DNA from: QIAW01 sp035487295
GTDB lineage: Bacteria > Acidobacteriota > Terriglobia > Terriglobales > Acidobacteriaceae
NCBI GenBank assembly: GCA_035487295.1
Contig: DATHMH010000025.1
Span: forward strand, 1-64,000
Length of the DNA: 64,000 bases
Direction of reading: 5' to 3'
A program made the translations under genes and the position numbers. Of this stretch, positions 24,842 to 33,373 are shown in pieces; the stretch's first letter is position 1, and each line of letters begins with the position of its first letter. The notes under the pieces are model-generated. The model searched no databases, had not been told where the DNA came from, and saw nothing but the letters and a program-made list of their open reading frames with translations.

Positions 24842-27193
24842 ATGCCGGACTATACATGGCCAGAGCCAGGAAAACGCAACTACATTGGTAAACGCATCTC
24901 GCGTGTAGATGGACCTCTGAAGTCATCGGGCCGCGCAAAATACACCTACGACCTGGTTCGTCCCGGAATGCTCTACGGCAAAGTTGTGCGCTCCCCTTAT
25001 GCGCACGCGCGGGTGGTGAGTATTGATACCAGCGCGGCAGAAAAGATGCCTGGTGTAAAAGCAATTCACATTGTGCAGGGTCCGGGGAAGGAAGTTTTCT
25101 GGGCGGGTGACGATATTGTTGCCGTAGCTGCCGTGGATGAGCGCACTGCGGAAGATGCTGCCCGGGCGATTAAGGTGGAGTACGAGCAGCTTCCCCATCT
25201 GGTTGTAGACTCCGAAGAGCCCAAATCGGGCATCGACTCAACCGCTCCGCTAAGCAAAACTGACTTGCTGGCTTTGATCGATACGGACGCCGCTCCAAAT
25301 CAAGTGGTGGAGCAGGTTCACAATCGCGGCATCGGTTTTCAGCCAACTTCGGAGTTACTCGGACAATGGCGAGATCAGCACATAAAAGAAACAATCCTTG
25401 AGGCCGTGCAAAAAGCCGAGGTAAAGAATGGGCCGACGGACTCCTGGTACAAGGTAACGGGCAAGCAGACCCAGGGCGATGCAGATAAAGCATTCCAGGA
25501 AGCTGACGTGGTTTCCGAAGGAACCTATGGCCAGCCGGTGATCACGCATTGTTGCCTCGAAACTCACGGCGGCATCGCGGAGTGGACGGACGACCAGAAT
25601 CTTCTGGCCCACTTTTCAACGCAGAATGTCCCGGGCATTGCTGAGCAATTGGGATCTGCCATCGGCATTCCCGCGGCAAACATCTCTGTGCATCAGGACC
25701 ACGTAGGCGGCGGCTTTGGCAGCAAGCTTGGCCTTGACCGCTGGGGCATTACCGCAGCCCAACTCTCTAAGAAGGCGGGAGGCAAGCCGGTCAAAATCAT
25801 GCTGGAGCGCGACTCGGAGTTGAAGGTCGCCGGCTGCCGTCCTTCTGCCTATGCGCGGGTCAAAGTGGGCGCGAAAAAAGACGGCACACTCACCGCCTGG
25901 GAATCTTACTCGTGGGGTTCTGGTGGTGTTGGTGGTGGCGGCTCGCCGCCGTTGCCCTACGTCATGAACGTTCCTAATCAGGTGAAGCAGCATACTGGCG
26001 TGGTGAACAATATTGGTCCGGCCCGAGCCTGGCGCGCCCCCAACCATCCACAGGCTTGCCTGATTACCCTGTCGGCGCTTGATGATCTTACCGCCAAGCT
26101 CAACATGAATCCCCTGGAGTTCTATCGCAAAAACATCGCGCTAGCCAAACCCAGGGAGAAGATTTATCTGGAAGAATTTGATGTCGCCGACAAATTAATG
26201 GGGTGGAGCAGCCGCTGGCATCCGCGCGGAGACCAAACTTCGGGGCCGGTCAAGCGCGGTCTGGGTGTTTCCATTCACACCTGGGGCGGGCGCGGCCACA
26301 ACAGCCAGTGCGATTTAACCATTTTCCCTGATGGTTCAGTTGAGATCAAGATGGGAACGCAGGATATCGGCACCGGCACGCGCACAGTGATCTTGATGAT
26401 TGCAGCGGATGCGCTGGGCATTCCCATGGAAAACATCAAGCTGCTCATCGGAGACAATTCCTATCCGCCCGATGGCGCTTCCGGAGGCAGCAGCACCATC
26501 GGCGGCGTGAGCTCTTCCACCTTCCGCGCCGCGGTTGATGCCCTTGATCAACTGTTCGCCAAAGTAGCGCCTGCACTGAATGTCCAGGCCACGGAGCTCG
26601 AGGCGGCCGGCGGAAGCATTCGTGTGACGAAAGATCCCACCCGCAGTATTAGCTGGCGCGAAGCTTGTTCCAAATTGGGACCGCACTCTCTTACCGTCCG
26701 CGGAAAGAATCCAGGTCCCGGCGATTTGATCAACAGCGGCGTCGGCGGAGTGCAGATGGCCGACGTCTCAGTTGACGTCGAGACCGGCATCGTCAAAATC
26801 AACAAGATGGTGTGCGTGCAGGATTGCGGGCTGGTCATCAATTTGAAGACTGCCGAAAGCCAGTGCCTGGGAGCATTGATTATGGGCGTCAGCTACGCGC
26901 TCTATGAAGAAAAAGTCATGGACCAGGCCACCGGGATCATGCTGAACCCGCACATGGATTCTTACCGCCTGGCTGGGCTTGGGGATGTTGGCGAACTGGT
27001 AGTCCACATGATGACCGGGCCGGGTTATGACGAGCGCGGGGTCATCGGATTAGGTGAACCGCCCACAGTTTCTCCGGGCGCAGCCATCTCCAATGCGGTT
27101 GCCAATGCGATTGGAGTGCGCGTGCCTTTCCTGCCTCTCACTCCCGACCGCGTGTTGCAAGCCTTGGAGAATGCATCAGGAGAACGCGCATGA
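24842..27193 (+). CDS. Molybdenum hydroxylase large subunit (molybdopterin-binding)
   Basis: The protein has 783 residues. It has the N-terminal Ald_Xan_dh hammerhead domain (KRISRVDGPLKSSGRAKYTY, RSPYAHARVVSIDTSAA) followed by the Mo-cofactor domains: HQDHVGGGFGSK, ARAWRAPNHPQA, GTQDIGTGTRT, GASGGSSTIGGVSSS. The catalytic Glu is in GLGEPPTVSPGAA near the C-terminus. It hydroxylates an aldehyde or heterocycle using water. A ~60-residue insert (about 150-215) interrupts the first domain. GGAG lies just before the ATG. The 86-bp gap to the FeS gene holds no separate gene. Confidence 0.94.
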   Translation: MPDYTWPEPGKRNYIGKRISRVDGPLKSSGRAKYTYDLVRPGMLYGKVVRSPYAHARVVSIDTSAAEKMPGVKAIHIVQGPGKEVFWAGDDIVAVAAVDERTAEDAARAIKVEYEQLPHLVVDSEEPKSGIDSTAPLSKTDLLALIDTDAAPNQVVEQVHNRGIGFQPTSELLGQWRDQHIKETILEAVQKAEVKNGPTDSWYKVTGKQTQGDADKAFQEADVVSEGTYGQPVITHCCLETHGGIAEWTDDQNLLAHFSTQNVPGIAEQLGSAIGIPAANISVHQDHVGGGFGSKLGLDRWGITAAQLSKKAGGKPVKIMLERDSELKVAGCRPSAYARVKVGAKKDGTLTAWESYSWGSGGVGGGGSPPLPYVMNVPNQVKQHTGVVNNIGPARAWRAPNHPQACLITLSALDDLTAKLNMNPLEFYRKNIALAKPREKIYLEEFDVADKLMGWSSRWHPRGDQTSGPVKRGLGVSIHTWGGRGHNSQCDLTIFPDGSVEIKMGTQDIGTGTRTVILMIAADALGIPMENIKLLIGDNSYPPDGASGGSSTIGGVSSSTFRAAVDALDQLFAKVAPALNVQATELEAAGGSIRVTKDPTRSISWREACSKLGPHSLTVRGKNPGPGDLINSGVGGVQMADVSVDVETGIVKINKMVCVQDCGLVINLKTAESQCLGALIMGVSYALYEEKVMDQATGIMLNPHMDSYRLAGLGDVGELVVHMMTGPGYDERGVIGLGEPPTVSPGAAISNAVANAIGVRVPFLPLTPDRVLQALENASGERA

Positions 27194-28182
27194 GAGCCTT
27201 TGATTACGCCAGTCCGAAGCAGAAACAGCAGGTGATTGAGTTGTTGGACAAGCAGTGGGGCCACAGCGAGATACTGGCCGGAGGGACCGACCTGCTGGCG
27301 CTGATGAAAGATGACGTTGTTCATCCCCGGCGGCTCGTCAATATCAAAGACCTCGATGAGCTGCGCGGAACCAGCTTCGGCGCCAAATCAGGGTTACGGA
27401 TTGGGGCGCTGGTCACACTTACCGAGCTGTCGGAAGATGAGTCGGTGAAGAGAGTCTATCCCATGCTGGCGGCGGCAGCGGGTGATGCTGCCAGCCCGCA
27501 GGTCCGCAATCTGGCGACGCTCGGCGGCAATATGTGCCAGCGTCCGCGCTGCTGGTATTTCCGCAATGGCCTGGGGTTGCTGGCGCTGGATAAAAATGGT
27601 AAATCGCTGGTCCTGCAGGGCGATAATCGTTATCACGCCATTCTGGGAAACGACGGGCCTGCGTACTTCGTGGGTCCTTCCACGGTTGCGCCCGCGTTAA
27701 TCGCCTATAACGCGCGCGTCCGGCTCTTTGGGCCGAAGGGTGCGCGCGAACTGCCGTTAGAAAAATTCTTCGTGATCCCAAAGGCCGAGGGGGAACGCGA
27801 GCACAACCTGCAACCTAACGAAATGGTAACCGAGGTCGTGGTTCCGCCGCCTCTGGGAATGCGCGCCGCGCATTATGAAGTCCGGCAGAAAGAGGCCTTT
27901 GATTGGCCTTATGCAACCGCTTCGGTGGTGTTGCAGCAGGAAGGCCACACCGTGCGCTCTGCGCGCGTGGTCATGAGCCACGTGGCGCCTATCCCGTGGG
28001 TCTCTGAAGAAGCCAGCCAAGCTTTGCTAGGCAAGACTGTGACCGAAGCCACCGCAGACGCTGCCGGCGCTGCCGCGGTAAAAAATGCCAAAAGCCTGGG
28101 CCGTAATAAACAGAAGATCAGAATGGCGCATGTGGCTGTGAAGCGCGCCATTCTTCGCGCCGCGAAAGGAGAGCAAGCATGA
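27190..28182 (+). CDS. Molybdenum hydroxylase FAD-binding subunit
   Basis: The protein has 330 residues, overlapping the large subunit by 4 bp (ATGA), so translation is coupled. It belongs to the PCMH-type FAD-binding family (YagS/PaoB group): AGGTDLLALMKD, the second flavin loop ATLGGNMCQRPRCWYFRNG, and a C-terminal CO-dehydrogenase flavoprotein domain. The Cys pair in CQRPRC is like the 4Fe-4S ligands of PaoB, suggesting an extra cluster. It passes electrons from the FeS subunit onward. Substrate specificity cannot be read from it. Confidence 0.93.
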   Translation: MRAFDYASPKQKQQVIELLDKQWGHSEILAGGTDLLALMKDDVVHPRRLVNIKDLDELRGTSFGAKSGLRIGALVTLTELSEDESVKRVYPMLAAAAGDAASPQVRNLATLGGNMCQRPRCWYFRNGLGLLALDKNGKSLVLQGDNRYHAILGNDGPAYFVGPSTVAPALIAYNARVRLFGPKGARELPLEKFFVIPKAEGEREHNLQPNEMVTEVVVPPPLGMRAAHYEVRQKEAFDWPYATASVVLQQEGHTVRSARVVMSHVAPIPWVSEEASQALLGKTVTEATADAAGAAAVKNAKSLGRNKQKIRMAHVAVKRAILRAAKGEQA

Positions 28183-28415
28183 TCAGCGAAGCCGAACGTT
28201 TTAATACGAAACATCCTGATCTGTGTCCATCCTTGCGATGGAAGGGCCTGTACATCCTGGCGGAACGCGATGCCAGCGTGCCCGCCTGCAATGATGGATT
28301 GTTCTGGTGCGTGCGCACGCAGACCTGCATCGGGCCTGACGGCAAGCTGGCCGAGCCGGGAAACTGCTGCGCGAAAAATCGCGAATGCCACGGCACAGGC
28401 GGATGCAAAGATTAA
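28179..28415 (+). CDS. Cys-rich small protein of the molybdenum hydroxylase operon
   Basis: The protein has 78 residues, overlapping the FAD subunit by 4 bp, so it is clearly part of the operon. It has eight cysteines (DLCPSL, PACNDG, WCVRTQTC, GNCC, RECHGTGGC) and no signal peptide or membrane helix. The spacing could bind a metal or FeS cluster or form disulfides. I do not recognise a named family. An electron acceptor or maturation role is suggested only by its position. Confidence 0.8.
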   Translation: MISEAERFNTKHPDLCPSLRWKGLYILAERDASVPACNDGLFWCVRTQTCIGPDGKLAEPGNCCAKNRECHGTGGCKD

Positions 28416-28604
28416 AGGTACCGGCTTGATATGTAGATATATTTTTTGTCGAGACGCAGCTTGCTACGTCTCCCAATGAGGGTGATACAACCCAGACAAT
28501 AGCGACGCCTCTTTGGCGTTAAACTAAATGTTAGGAAAATTTGATTTGAATAGAAGAATCCGTCATGGAATGATTTGAATCAAAACCTTGCAGGAGCAGG
28601 ATTT

Positions 28605-29270
28605 ATGCGCAGAATGGGAATTGCATTCATTGGACTATTCTTACTGGTCATCGCCGCCCACGCCCAGCAGATCAGCGGAGACTACATCGAAAGCCGCAGC
28701 GCCGACGTTTATGTGGCCCAATGTTTCGCCAACGGTGAAGTAGGATTAGTTGGCGACGAGGCGACTCTCGCCTGGCATGTCCAGAGTGGAAGCTGGAACG
28801 GCCAGAAGCTCGACGGATTCACCGTCATGGCCTCGGTGAAAGCCCAGGGGACGTTAGGCGATCCCTTTGAAAACCCATATCCGGCAAAATCGGTGATCAT
28901 GGTTGACGAAAAAGCGGCGCCCGCGCAACGCGACGCGCTGGTCAGCTTTGCCAAACATATGGGCGGCGATCTGCTGGCGCATGTGAGCCAGGTGATTCCT
29001 ACTTCCATTGATATGCAGGTCTTGCACAGCGCCCAGGACCACGGACGCGCTCAACTGCGCGCCGGCAGCTTTGCCGCCATCCAGACCCGGCCAATCAACG
29101 AGAAAGATCACACCTGCGGCAACGAAACCACATATTACCCGCCGCTCACCAAGCTGGAGCACTCTATGCCGGCAGTGGCTTTGACCGATGAATACCACGG
29201 GCCGGATTTGGGCGTTGACTGGGAGCTGCACGACAAGCGCAGCGCCTTTGTTGGAACCTTCGTGGAGTAA
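28605..29270 (+). CDS. Secreted DUF1326 family protein
   Basis: The protein has 221 residues from the start at 28605, chosen for the purine-rich GCAGGAGCAGGA just upstream and because it starts the signal peptide (MRRMGIAFIGLFLLVIAAHA). The mature protein begins QQISGDYIESRSADVYVAQC, the DUF1326 signature, with conserved FANGEVGLVGDEATLAW and a C-terminal YHGPDLGVDWE. Function of the family is unknown. It follows the hydroxylase operon after 190 bp. Two conserved cysteines could be redox-active. The 190-bp gap shows only an AT-rich stretch. Confidence 0.85.
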   Translation: MRRMGIAFIGLFLLVIAAHAQQISGDYIESRSADVYVAQCFANGEVGLVGDEATLAWHVQSGSWNGQKLDGFTVMASVKAQGTLGDPFENPYPAKSVIMVDEKAAPAQRDALVSFAKHMGGDLLAHVSQVIPTSIDMQVLHSAQDHGRAQLRAGSFAAIQTRPINEKDHTCGNETTYYPPLTKLEHSMPAVALTDEYHGPDLGVDWELHDKRSAFVGTFVE

Positions 29271-29283
29271 AAGGGATTAGGAA

Positions 29284-29350
29284 TTTACGATTTGTGATTT
29301 TCGATTTGCGATTTAAGATTTGAATTAAATCGAAAATCGTCATTCGTAAA
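29284..29350. terminator. Simple-repeat hairpin between convergent genes
   Basis: Words of the type ACGATTTGTGATTTTCGATTT (first arm 29284-29307) pair with the complementary AAATCGAAAATCG..CGTAAA (29327-29350) with about four mismatches. A bidirectional terminator role is plausible between the DUF1326 gene and the kinase gene. Confidence 0.5.
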
Positions 29351-29353
29351 TCT

Positions 29354-30808
29354 TCAGGCTCCAGCGTTCATTCCCGCAATCGGCAGCCCAAAAGAAAATA
29401 CCGATCCCTGGCCCAACTGGCTGGTCACGCCGATTCTGCCGCCGTGGGCTTCCACAATCGCTTTTGCAATTGCCAGTCCCATGCCAGTGCCCTGCACTCG
29501 GTGGCGTTGGCCCTGACCGCGATAAAACTTGTCGAAGATCATGGACCGCTCCAGGTCGTCTATCCCTGCGCCCCGATCAGCGACATTGGTCACGACTCGT
29601 CCGTTTTGCACCTCGCTGCTGATAAAAATAGGAGACTGCGAAGGCGAGTACTTGGCGGCATTCTCCAGCAGGTGGCGCAACACTTCTTTGATGCGGTCCA
29701 CGTCCATAAGAACCGGCGGCAGATAACTTGGCAACCGCACTTCGATAGGATGCGCGCGCAATTGCGGCTTGGCCTCTTCCAGGGCGGCGTCAATTGCTTC
29801 ACGGATATTCTGCGGCTCAATATTCAGCTTTACCTCGTGAGCATCGAGTTGTGCCATCTCCGTTGCCTCGCCCACCAGGCGGTTCAGGCGGTCACTTTCT
29901 TCATTAATAACCGTCAGCAGTTCTTGCCGTTGGGCCGTATCCAATTGAAAGTCCGATATCAGGCTGGTGACGGAAGCTTTGATCGAGGTCAGCGGCGTGC
30001 GGAACTCGTGGGTCACGGAATCGAGCAGCGCCGAGCGCAGCCGTTCGTTTTCGCGAGCGGCTTCGGCGCGTCCTAGCTTTTCCACCGCTCCCGCCCTTTC
30101 GATGGAAATGGCAACCAGGCTGCCGAGCGCATCCAGAGTTTCACGCGATAAATGTCCTACGACCCCAAGCGTTCCCAGGGCGCGAACTCCCATGCGCACC
30201 GGCACCAGGCAGACATCGCGTTGAGTGTCGATAATAGTTTCACCGCGCGCGCCAACGCTCTTCAGCTCTTCGCCTTGCAGTTGGGTGATATCAGGACCGG
30301 AACGGTAAATCTTGTCGCGCTCAGAAACGTAAACCGCGGCGGCGCTGACACCGAAGGTCGCCACGATGTGATGGGGAATTTCGTTCAGCAACTCGAGCAC
30401 GTTGTCGGTGACCAGGAGCTGCTGGCTGAAGGAATAGAGTTTTTCCACTTCCCGGCGGCGCTGGTTGGCTTCGTCTGCCTGGCGGCGCACCCGCGCTGAA
30501 AGTTCGCTGGCGATGACCGCGGTTAGAAGGAAAGCGAACAGCGCCACCCAATTCTGAGGATCGTCAATGGTAAATTTTCCCACAGGTTCGAGAAAGAAGT
30601 AGTTAAACGCCAATGTAGCGACGATGGAAACAAAAACCGCGTAACGCAATCCCCAGGCGGCCGAGACGGCAAGCACAGCCACCAGAAATGTCAGCGCTAC
30701 CGTGGTCGGGTTGACCCGGATGACCCTGGTGTAGAGAAAGACAATCAGAGACACCAACACAGCCGAGACCAGAAACTGGAAAGCGGAGAGTACGATCGAT
30801 CGCCTCAT
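29354..30808 (-). CDS. KdpD C-terminal half: membrane histidine kinase
   Basis: The protein has 484 residues. The start at about 30808 (MRRSIVLSAFQFL) opens the first of four membrane helices (DUF4118, KdpD-type: VALTFLVAVLAVSAAWGLRY). A GAF-like domain follows (about 110-230). The HisKA domain has H in DSVTHEFRTPLTSIKAS (about 265), and the HATPase has NAAKYSP, DRGAGI and GTGMGLAIAK. This is exactly the part of KdpD missing from the divergent gene at 30862. A longer frame from a GTG at 30901 would overlap that gene and is not favoured. It should sense low potassium or turgor with the other half and phosphorylate a KdpE-like regulator. Confidence 0.9.
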   Translation of the reverse strand: MRRSIVLSAFQFLVSAVLVSLIVFLYTRVIRVNPTTVALTFLVAVLAVSAAWGLRYAVFVSIVATLAFNYFFLEPVGKFTIDDPQNWVALFAFLLTAVIASELSARVRRQADEANQRRREVEKLYSFSQQLLVTDNVLELLNEIPHHIVATFGVSAAAVYVSERDKIYRSGPDITQLQGEELKSVGARGETIIDTQRDVCLVPVRMGVRALGTLGVVGHLSRETLDALGSLVAISIERAGAVEKLGRAEAARENERLRSALLDSVTHEFRTPLTSIKASVTSLISDFQLDTAQRQELLTVINEESDRLNRLVGEATEMAQLDAHEVKLNIEPQNIREAIDAALEEAKPQLRAHPIEVRLPSYLPPVLMDVDRIKEVLRHLLENAAKYSPSQSPIFISSEVQNGRVVTNVADRGAGIDDLERSMIFDKFYRGQGQRHRVQGTGMGLAIAKAIVEAHGGRIGVTSQLGQGSVFSFGLPIAGMNAGA

Positions 30809-30861
30809 GAGGCGATTGTAGCCGATTCGACAAGAGCATAGGTTTCGGTGAAAATAGGCCC

Positions 30862-31983
30862 ATGCCAAAGAGTCCTGAGCAGTGGCTGGAACAAGCGGCA
30901 CCGGAGAAGAAAGCCGGCGTGTTCAAGCTGTTTCTCGGCTACGCCCCCGGCGTGGGAAAGACTTTTAACATGTTGAGCGAGGCCATCCGGCGCCACAAGC
31001 GCTGCGAGGATGTGGTGATTGGCATCGTCGAGACCCACGGGCGTAAAGGGATTGCCGAGCTGGCTTCGCAGTTAGAGACGATTCCTCGCCGCAAGGTGGA
31101 ATACAAGGGCACCATTTTTGAAGAGATGGATCTCGACGCCATCATCGCCCGCAAGCCGCAGGTTGTGCTGGTTGACGAGCTGGCGCACACCAACGTGGAA
31201 GGCAGCAAGCACAAAAAGCGCTATGAAGATGTGCTGGAAATCCTGGACGCAAAGATCGACGTCCTCTCCACCATGAATATTCAGCACCTGGAGAGCGTGA
31301 CGCCCACGGTGCAGAGCGTTACCGGAATCCAGGTGCGTGAGACTGTACCTGATTGGGTGTTGCAGCGGGCCGGCGAAATCGTGATGGCTGACCTCACGCC
31401 CGAAGCCCTGCAAACCCGCATGCGGCGCGGCGATATTTATCCTGTAGACCGCGCCGAGAAGGCGCTGGGCAATTTCTTCCGCCCCGGCAACCTCATCGCG
31501 CTACGCGAGTTGGCCCTACGCCACGTTGCCCAGGCAGTGGACCAGAGCCTCGACTCTTATTTGAAGCAGAAGCGGATTGACCGCAACTGGGGCGTGCGCG
31601 AGCGCATTGCGGTTTGCATGAGCGCCAGTCCTGCCGCGCAGAAGCTGATTGCCCGCGGTGCCCGGCTGGCCAAGGGAATCGACGCCGAATTTTACGTGGT
31701 ATATGTTGAAGTTGATTACGAGAAAAACCCCGAAGACCAGCGCACCTTGGAGCAGAATATCCGCTTCGCCGAAAATCTTTCTGCTACGGTGATTCGTCTG
31801 AAGGGCAAAGACGTCGCCAAAACTGTGGCCGAGTTCGTCCGCGAATACAAGATCACGCAAATTGTTTTTGGCCGCTCTGCCGTAAGCGGCTGGCGAAAAT
31901 ACATGTATCTTTCGGCGGTCCAGAGATTCCTGCGCAACGCCCCGCCGGTAGACATGCACATTGTCACGCAAGAGACCGATTGA
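30862..31983 (+). CDS. KdpD N-terminal half: sensor ATPase and USP domain
   Basis: The protein has 373 residues and no membrane helix. The KdpD domain (about 20-230) has Walker A GYAPGVGKT, Walker B VVLVDELAHTN and the STMNIQHLESV motif. A universal stress protein domain follows (about 245-370: IAVCMSASPAAQKLI...VFGRSAVSGW). In most bacteria these are fused to the membrane kinase as one ~900-residue KdpD. Here the kinase half is a separate gene read the other way, ~50 bp upstream. The stop is followed directly by a KdpE-like regulator gene, so sensor and regulator share a transcript. Confidence 0.92.
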   Translation: MPKSPEQWLEQAAPEKKAGVFKLFLGYAPGVGKTFNMLSEAIRRHKRCEDVVIGIVETHGRKGIAELASQLETIPRRKVEYKGTIFEEMDLDAIIARKPQVVLVDELAHTNVEGSKHKKRYEDVLEILDAKIDVLSTMNIQHLESVTPTVQSVTGIQVRETVPDWVLQRAGEIVMADLTPEALQTRMRRGDIYPVDRAEKALGNFFRPGNLIALRELALRHVAQAVDQSLDSYLKQKRIDRNWGVRERIAVCMSASPAAQKLIARGARLAKGIDAEFYVVYVEVDYEKNPEDQRTLEQNIRFAENLSATVIRLKGKDVAKTVAEFVREYKITQIVFGRSAVSGWRKYMYLSAVQRFLRNAPPVDMHIVTQETD

Positions 31984-31985
31984 GC

Positions 31986-32675
31986 ATGAGCGAACCACGG
32001 CATATCCTCGTAGTAGACGATGAGCCCCAGATTACCCGCGTGCTGCGCACCACCCTTTCCACGCATGGCTATGATATGCGGGTAGCCAATGACGGCGACG
32101 CCGCGCTCGATGTGATGAAAGACTGGACGCCCGACCTGGTCATCACCGATCTTTCCATGCCCAACATGACGGGAATCGAACTATGCCGCCGGATTCGCAC
32201 GCGGTCGCAGGTTCCCATCATCGTGCTTTCGGTCAAGGGCGAAGAACGCACCAAGATTGAAGCCCTTGATTCCGGCGCCGACGATTACGTCACCAAGCCT
32301 TTCAACATGAACGAGCTTCTGGCGCGCGTACGGGCACAACTGCGGCGCGTTCCAGTCTCGCCCAAGGGCGCCGCTTTGATTGAGGTGGGGGATTTCCAGA
32401 TCAATCTGGAGGCGCACTCTTTGATGGTGCGCGGTGAAGAGGTGCGCCTGACCCCCAAAGAGTTCGAGCTATTGGCTTACATGGCCCAGCATCCCGGAAA
32501 AGTGATTACCCATCGGGCGCTGCTCAACGCGGTTTGGGGAGGGCAGAGCGTGCAGCAGCCGGAATATCTGCGGGTCTTCATCGGCCACCTGCGAAAAAAG
32601 ATTGAGACCGAAGATTCGGGGCGCTACATCATCACCGAGCCCTGGATCGGCTATCGCTTCGATCCTGGCGAATAG
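31986..32675 (+). CDS. KdpE-like response regulator (first copy)
   Basis: The protein has 229 residues, OmpR family. The receiver domain has VVDDEP, phospho-acceptor Asp in LVITDLSMPN, and Lys in YVTKPFN. The winged-helix DNA-binding domain has RLTPKEFELLAYMAQHPGKV and HLRKKIE..YIITEPWIGYRF. The start at 31986 lies 3 bp past the stop of the KdpD N-half; a TTG at 31980 would overlap it. It is the expected partner of the split KdpD. Its last 25 bases overlap the convergent gene at 32651. Confidence 0.92.
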   Translation: MSEPRHILVVDDEPQITRVLRTTLSTHGYDMRVANDGDAALDVMKDWTPDLVITDLSMPNMTGIELCRRIRTRSQVPIIVLSVKGEERTKIEALDSGADDYVTKPFNMNELLARVRAQLRRVPVSPKGAALIEVGDFQINLEAHSLMVRGEEVRLTPKEFELLAYMAQHPGKVITHRALLNAVWGGQSVQQPEYLRVFIGHLRKKIETEDSGRYIITEPWIGYRFDPGE

Positions 32676-33226
32676 AGTTTTGGGCCGTCAGCGTGAATGT
32701 AGTGACGGGCCTTGTTCCCCGATTTGAACTTCGTATCAACGGAAATGACGCGATGGCCATGGGAACGAATGAACGCCTCCAGCTTTCTCTCCCGCCTTAT
32801 CAACCACTGCTTTCTTCCTCCAATGACGACCACGCTGTTCGGAACCAATATGCGCTGTAAGCATTGCTTCCGGTCACGGCAGAAATAGAGCTCTATATTG
32901 ACCTGTTCTGCTTCAACGTCAGATTTAGAAACCAGCGCAAGAGAACGCTGCTTCAAGAAGTCGATGGATACCGGAGGACGATCAAGTGGAAAATGAAAGG
33001 GAACCACTTCAGCGATCACGAGCGAGATTCGGAATCCTAGGTTTCGTGCCAAATCCCGGGCAGTTCTCAACGCAGCAAGGGTTCCTTCTGGAGTAGTAAA
33101 AATAACCGTGACTCGCAGGCGAGGATCTGAGTCCGGCGAAGAAGGCTTGAGGGGCTCAAGAGAAGAATGCTCAAGTTCAACTGTCTGGAATCGCTTACTG
33201 TGTATTACAGCCACAACATCTATCAA
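32651..33226 (-). CDS. USP-like hypothetical protein of the kdp region
   Basis: The protein is up to 191 residues. The first ~35 have no conserved look, and the start is uncertain (TTG 33226 or GTG 33214); the domain begins RLRVTVIFTTPEG. Alternating hydrophobic strands, ALRTARDLARNLGFRISLV and VPNSVVVIGGRKQW resemble universal stress protein folds, but no G-x2-G-x9-G ATP motif is seen. It is preceded by an array of 11-bp repeats shared with kdp, and its 3' end overlaps the first KdpE-like gene tail to tail by 25 bp. A potassium- or stress-related accessory role is inferred. Confidence 0.65.
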   Translation of the reverse strand: MIDVVAVIHSKRFQTVELEHSSLEPLKPSSPDSDPRLRVTVIFTTPEGTLAALRTARDLARNLGFRISLVIAEVVPFHFPLDRPPVSIDFLKQRSLALVSKSDVEAEQVNIELYFCRDRKQCLQRILVPNSVVVIGGRKQWLIRRERKLEAFIRSHGHRVISVDTKFKSGNKARHYIHADGPKLYSPGSKR

Positions 33227-33240
33227 ACTAGTCTTCGGGC

Positions 33241-33284
33241 CGTAAACAAGTCATAAACAGTTCATAAACAATTCATCAATAATT
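33241..33284 (-). promoter_or_regulatory. 11-bp direct repeat array 1 (upstream of the USP-like gene)
   Basis: Four consecutive 11-bp units start at 33241, 33252, 33263 and 33274 (CGTAAACAAGT, CATAAACAGTT, CATAAACAATT, CATCAATAATT). On the minus strand they read TTTATGA-like toward the USP-like gene. Spacing and form fit tandem sites of an OmpR/KdpE-type regulator. The array lies very close to the longest possible start, so the real gene start may be further in. Confidence 0.65.
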
Positions 33285-33373
33285 TATTTTATAAAATAAT
33301 TTATTTATAAACGGCGAGAATGATTTGAGTTCAGTGCAGTGAGCGCACGACAGGCAGGTCGGGTAGCCGCCAC

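Noticed and set aside
30809..30901. GTG-started extension of the KdpD kinase half
   Set aside because: It would overlap the start of the divergent KdpD N-half and adds residues unlike KdpD.
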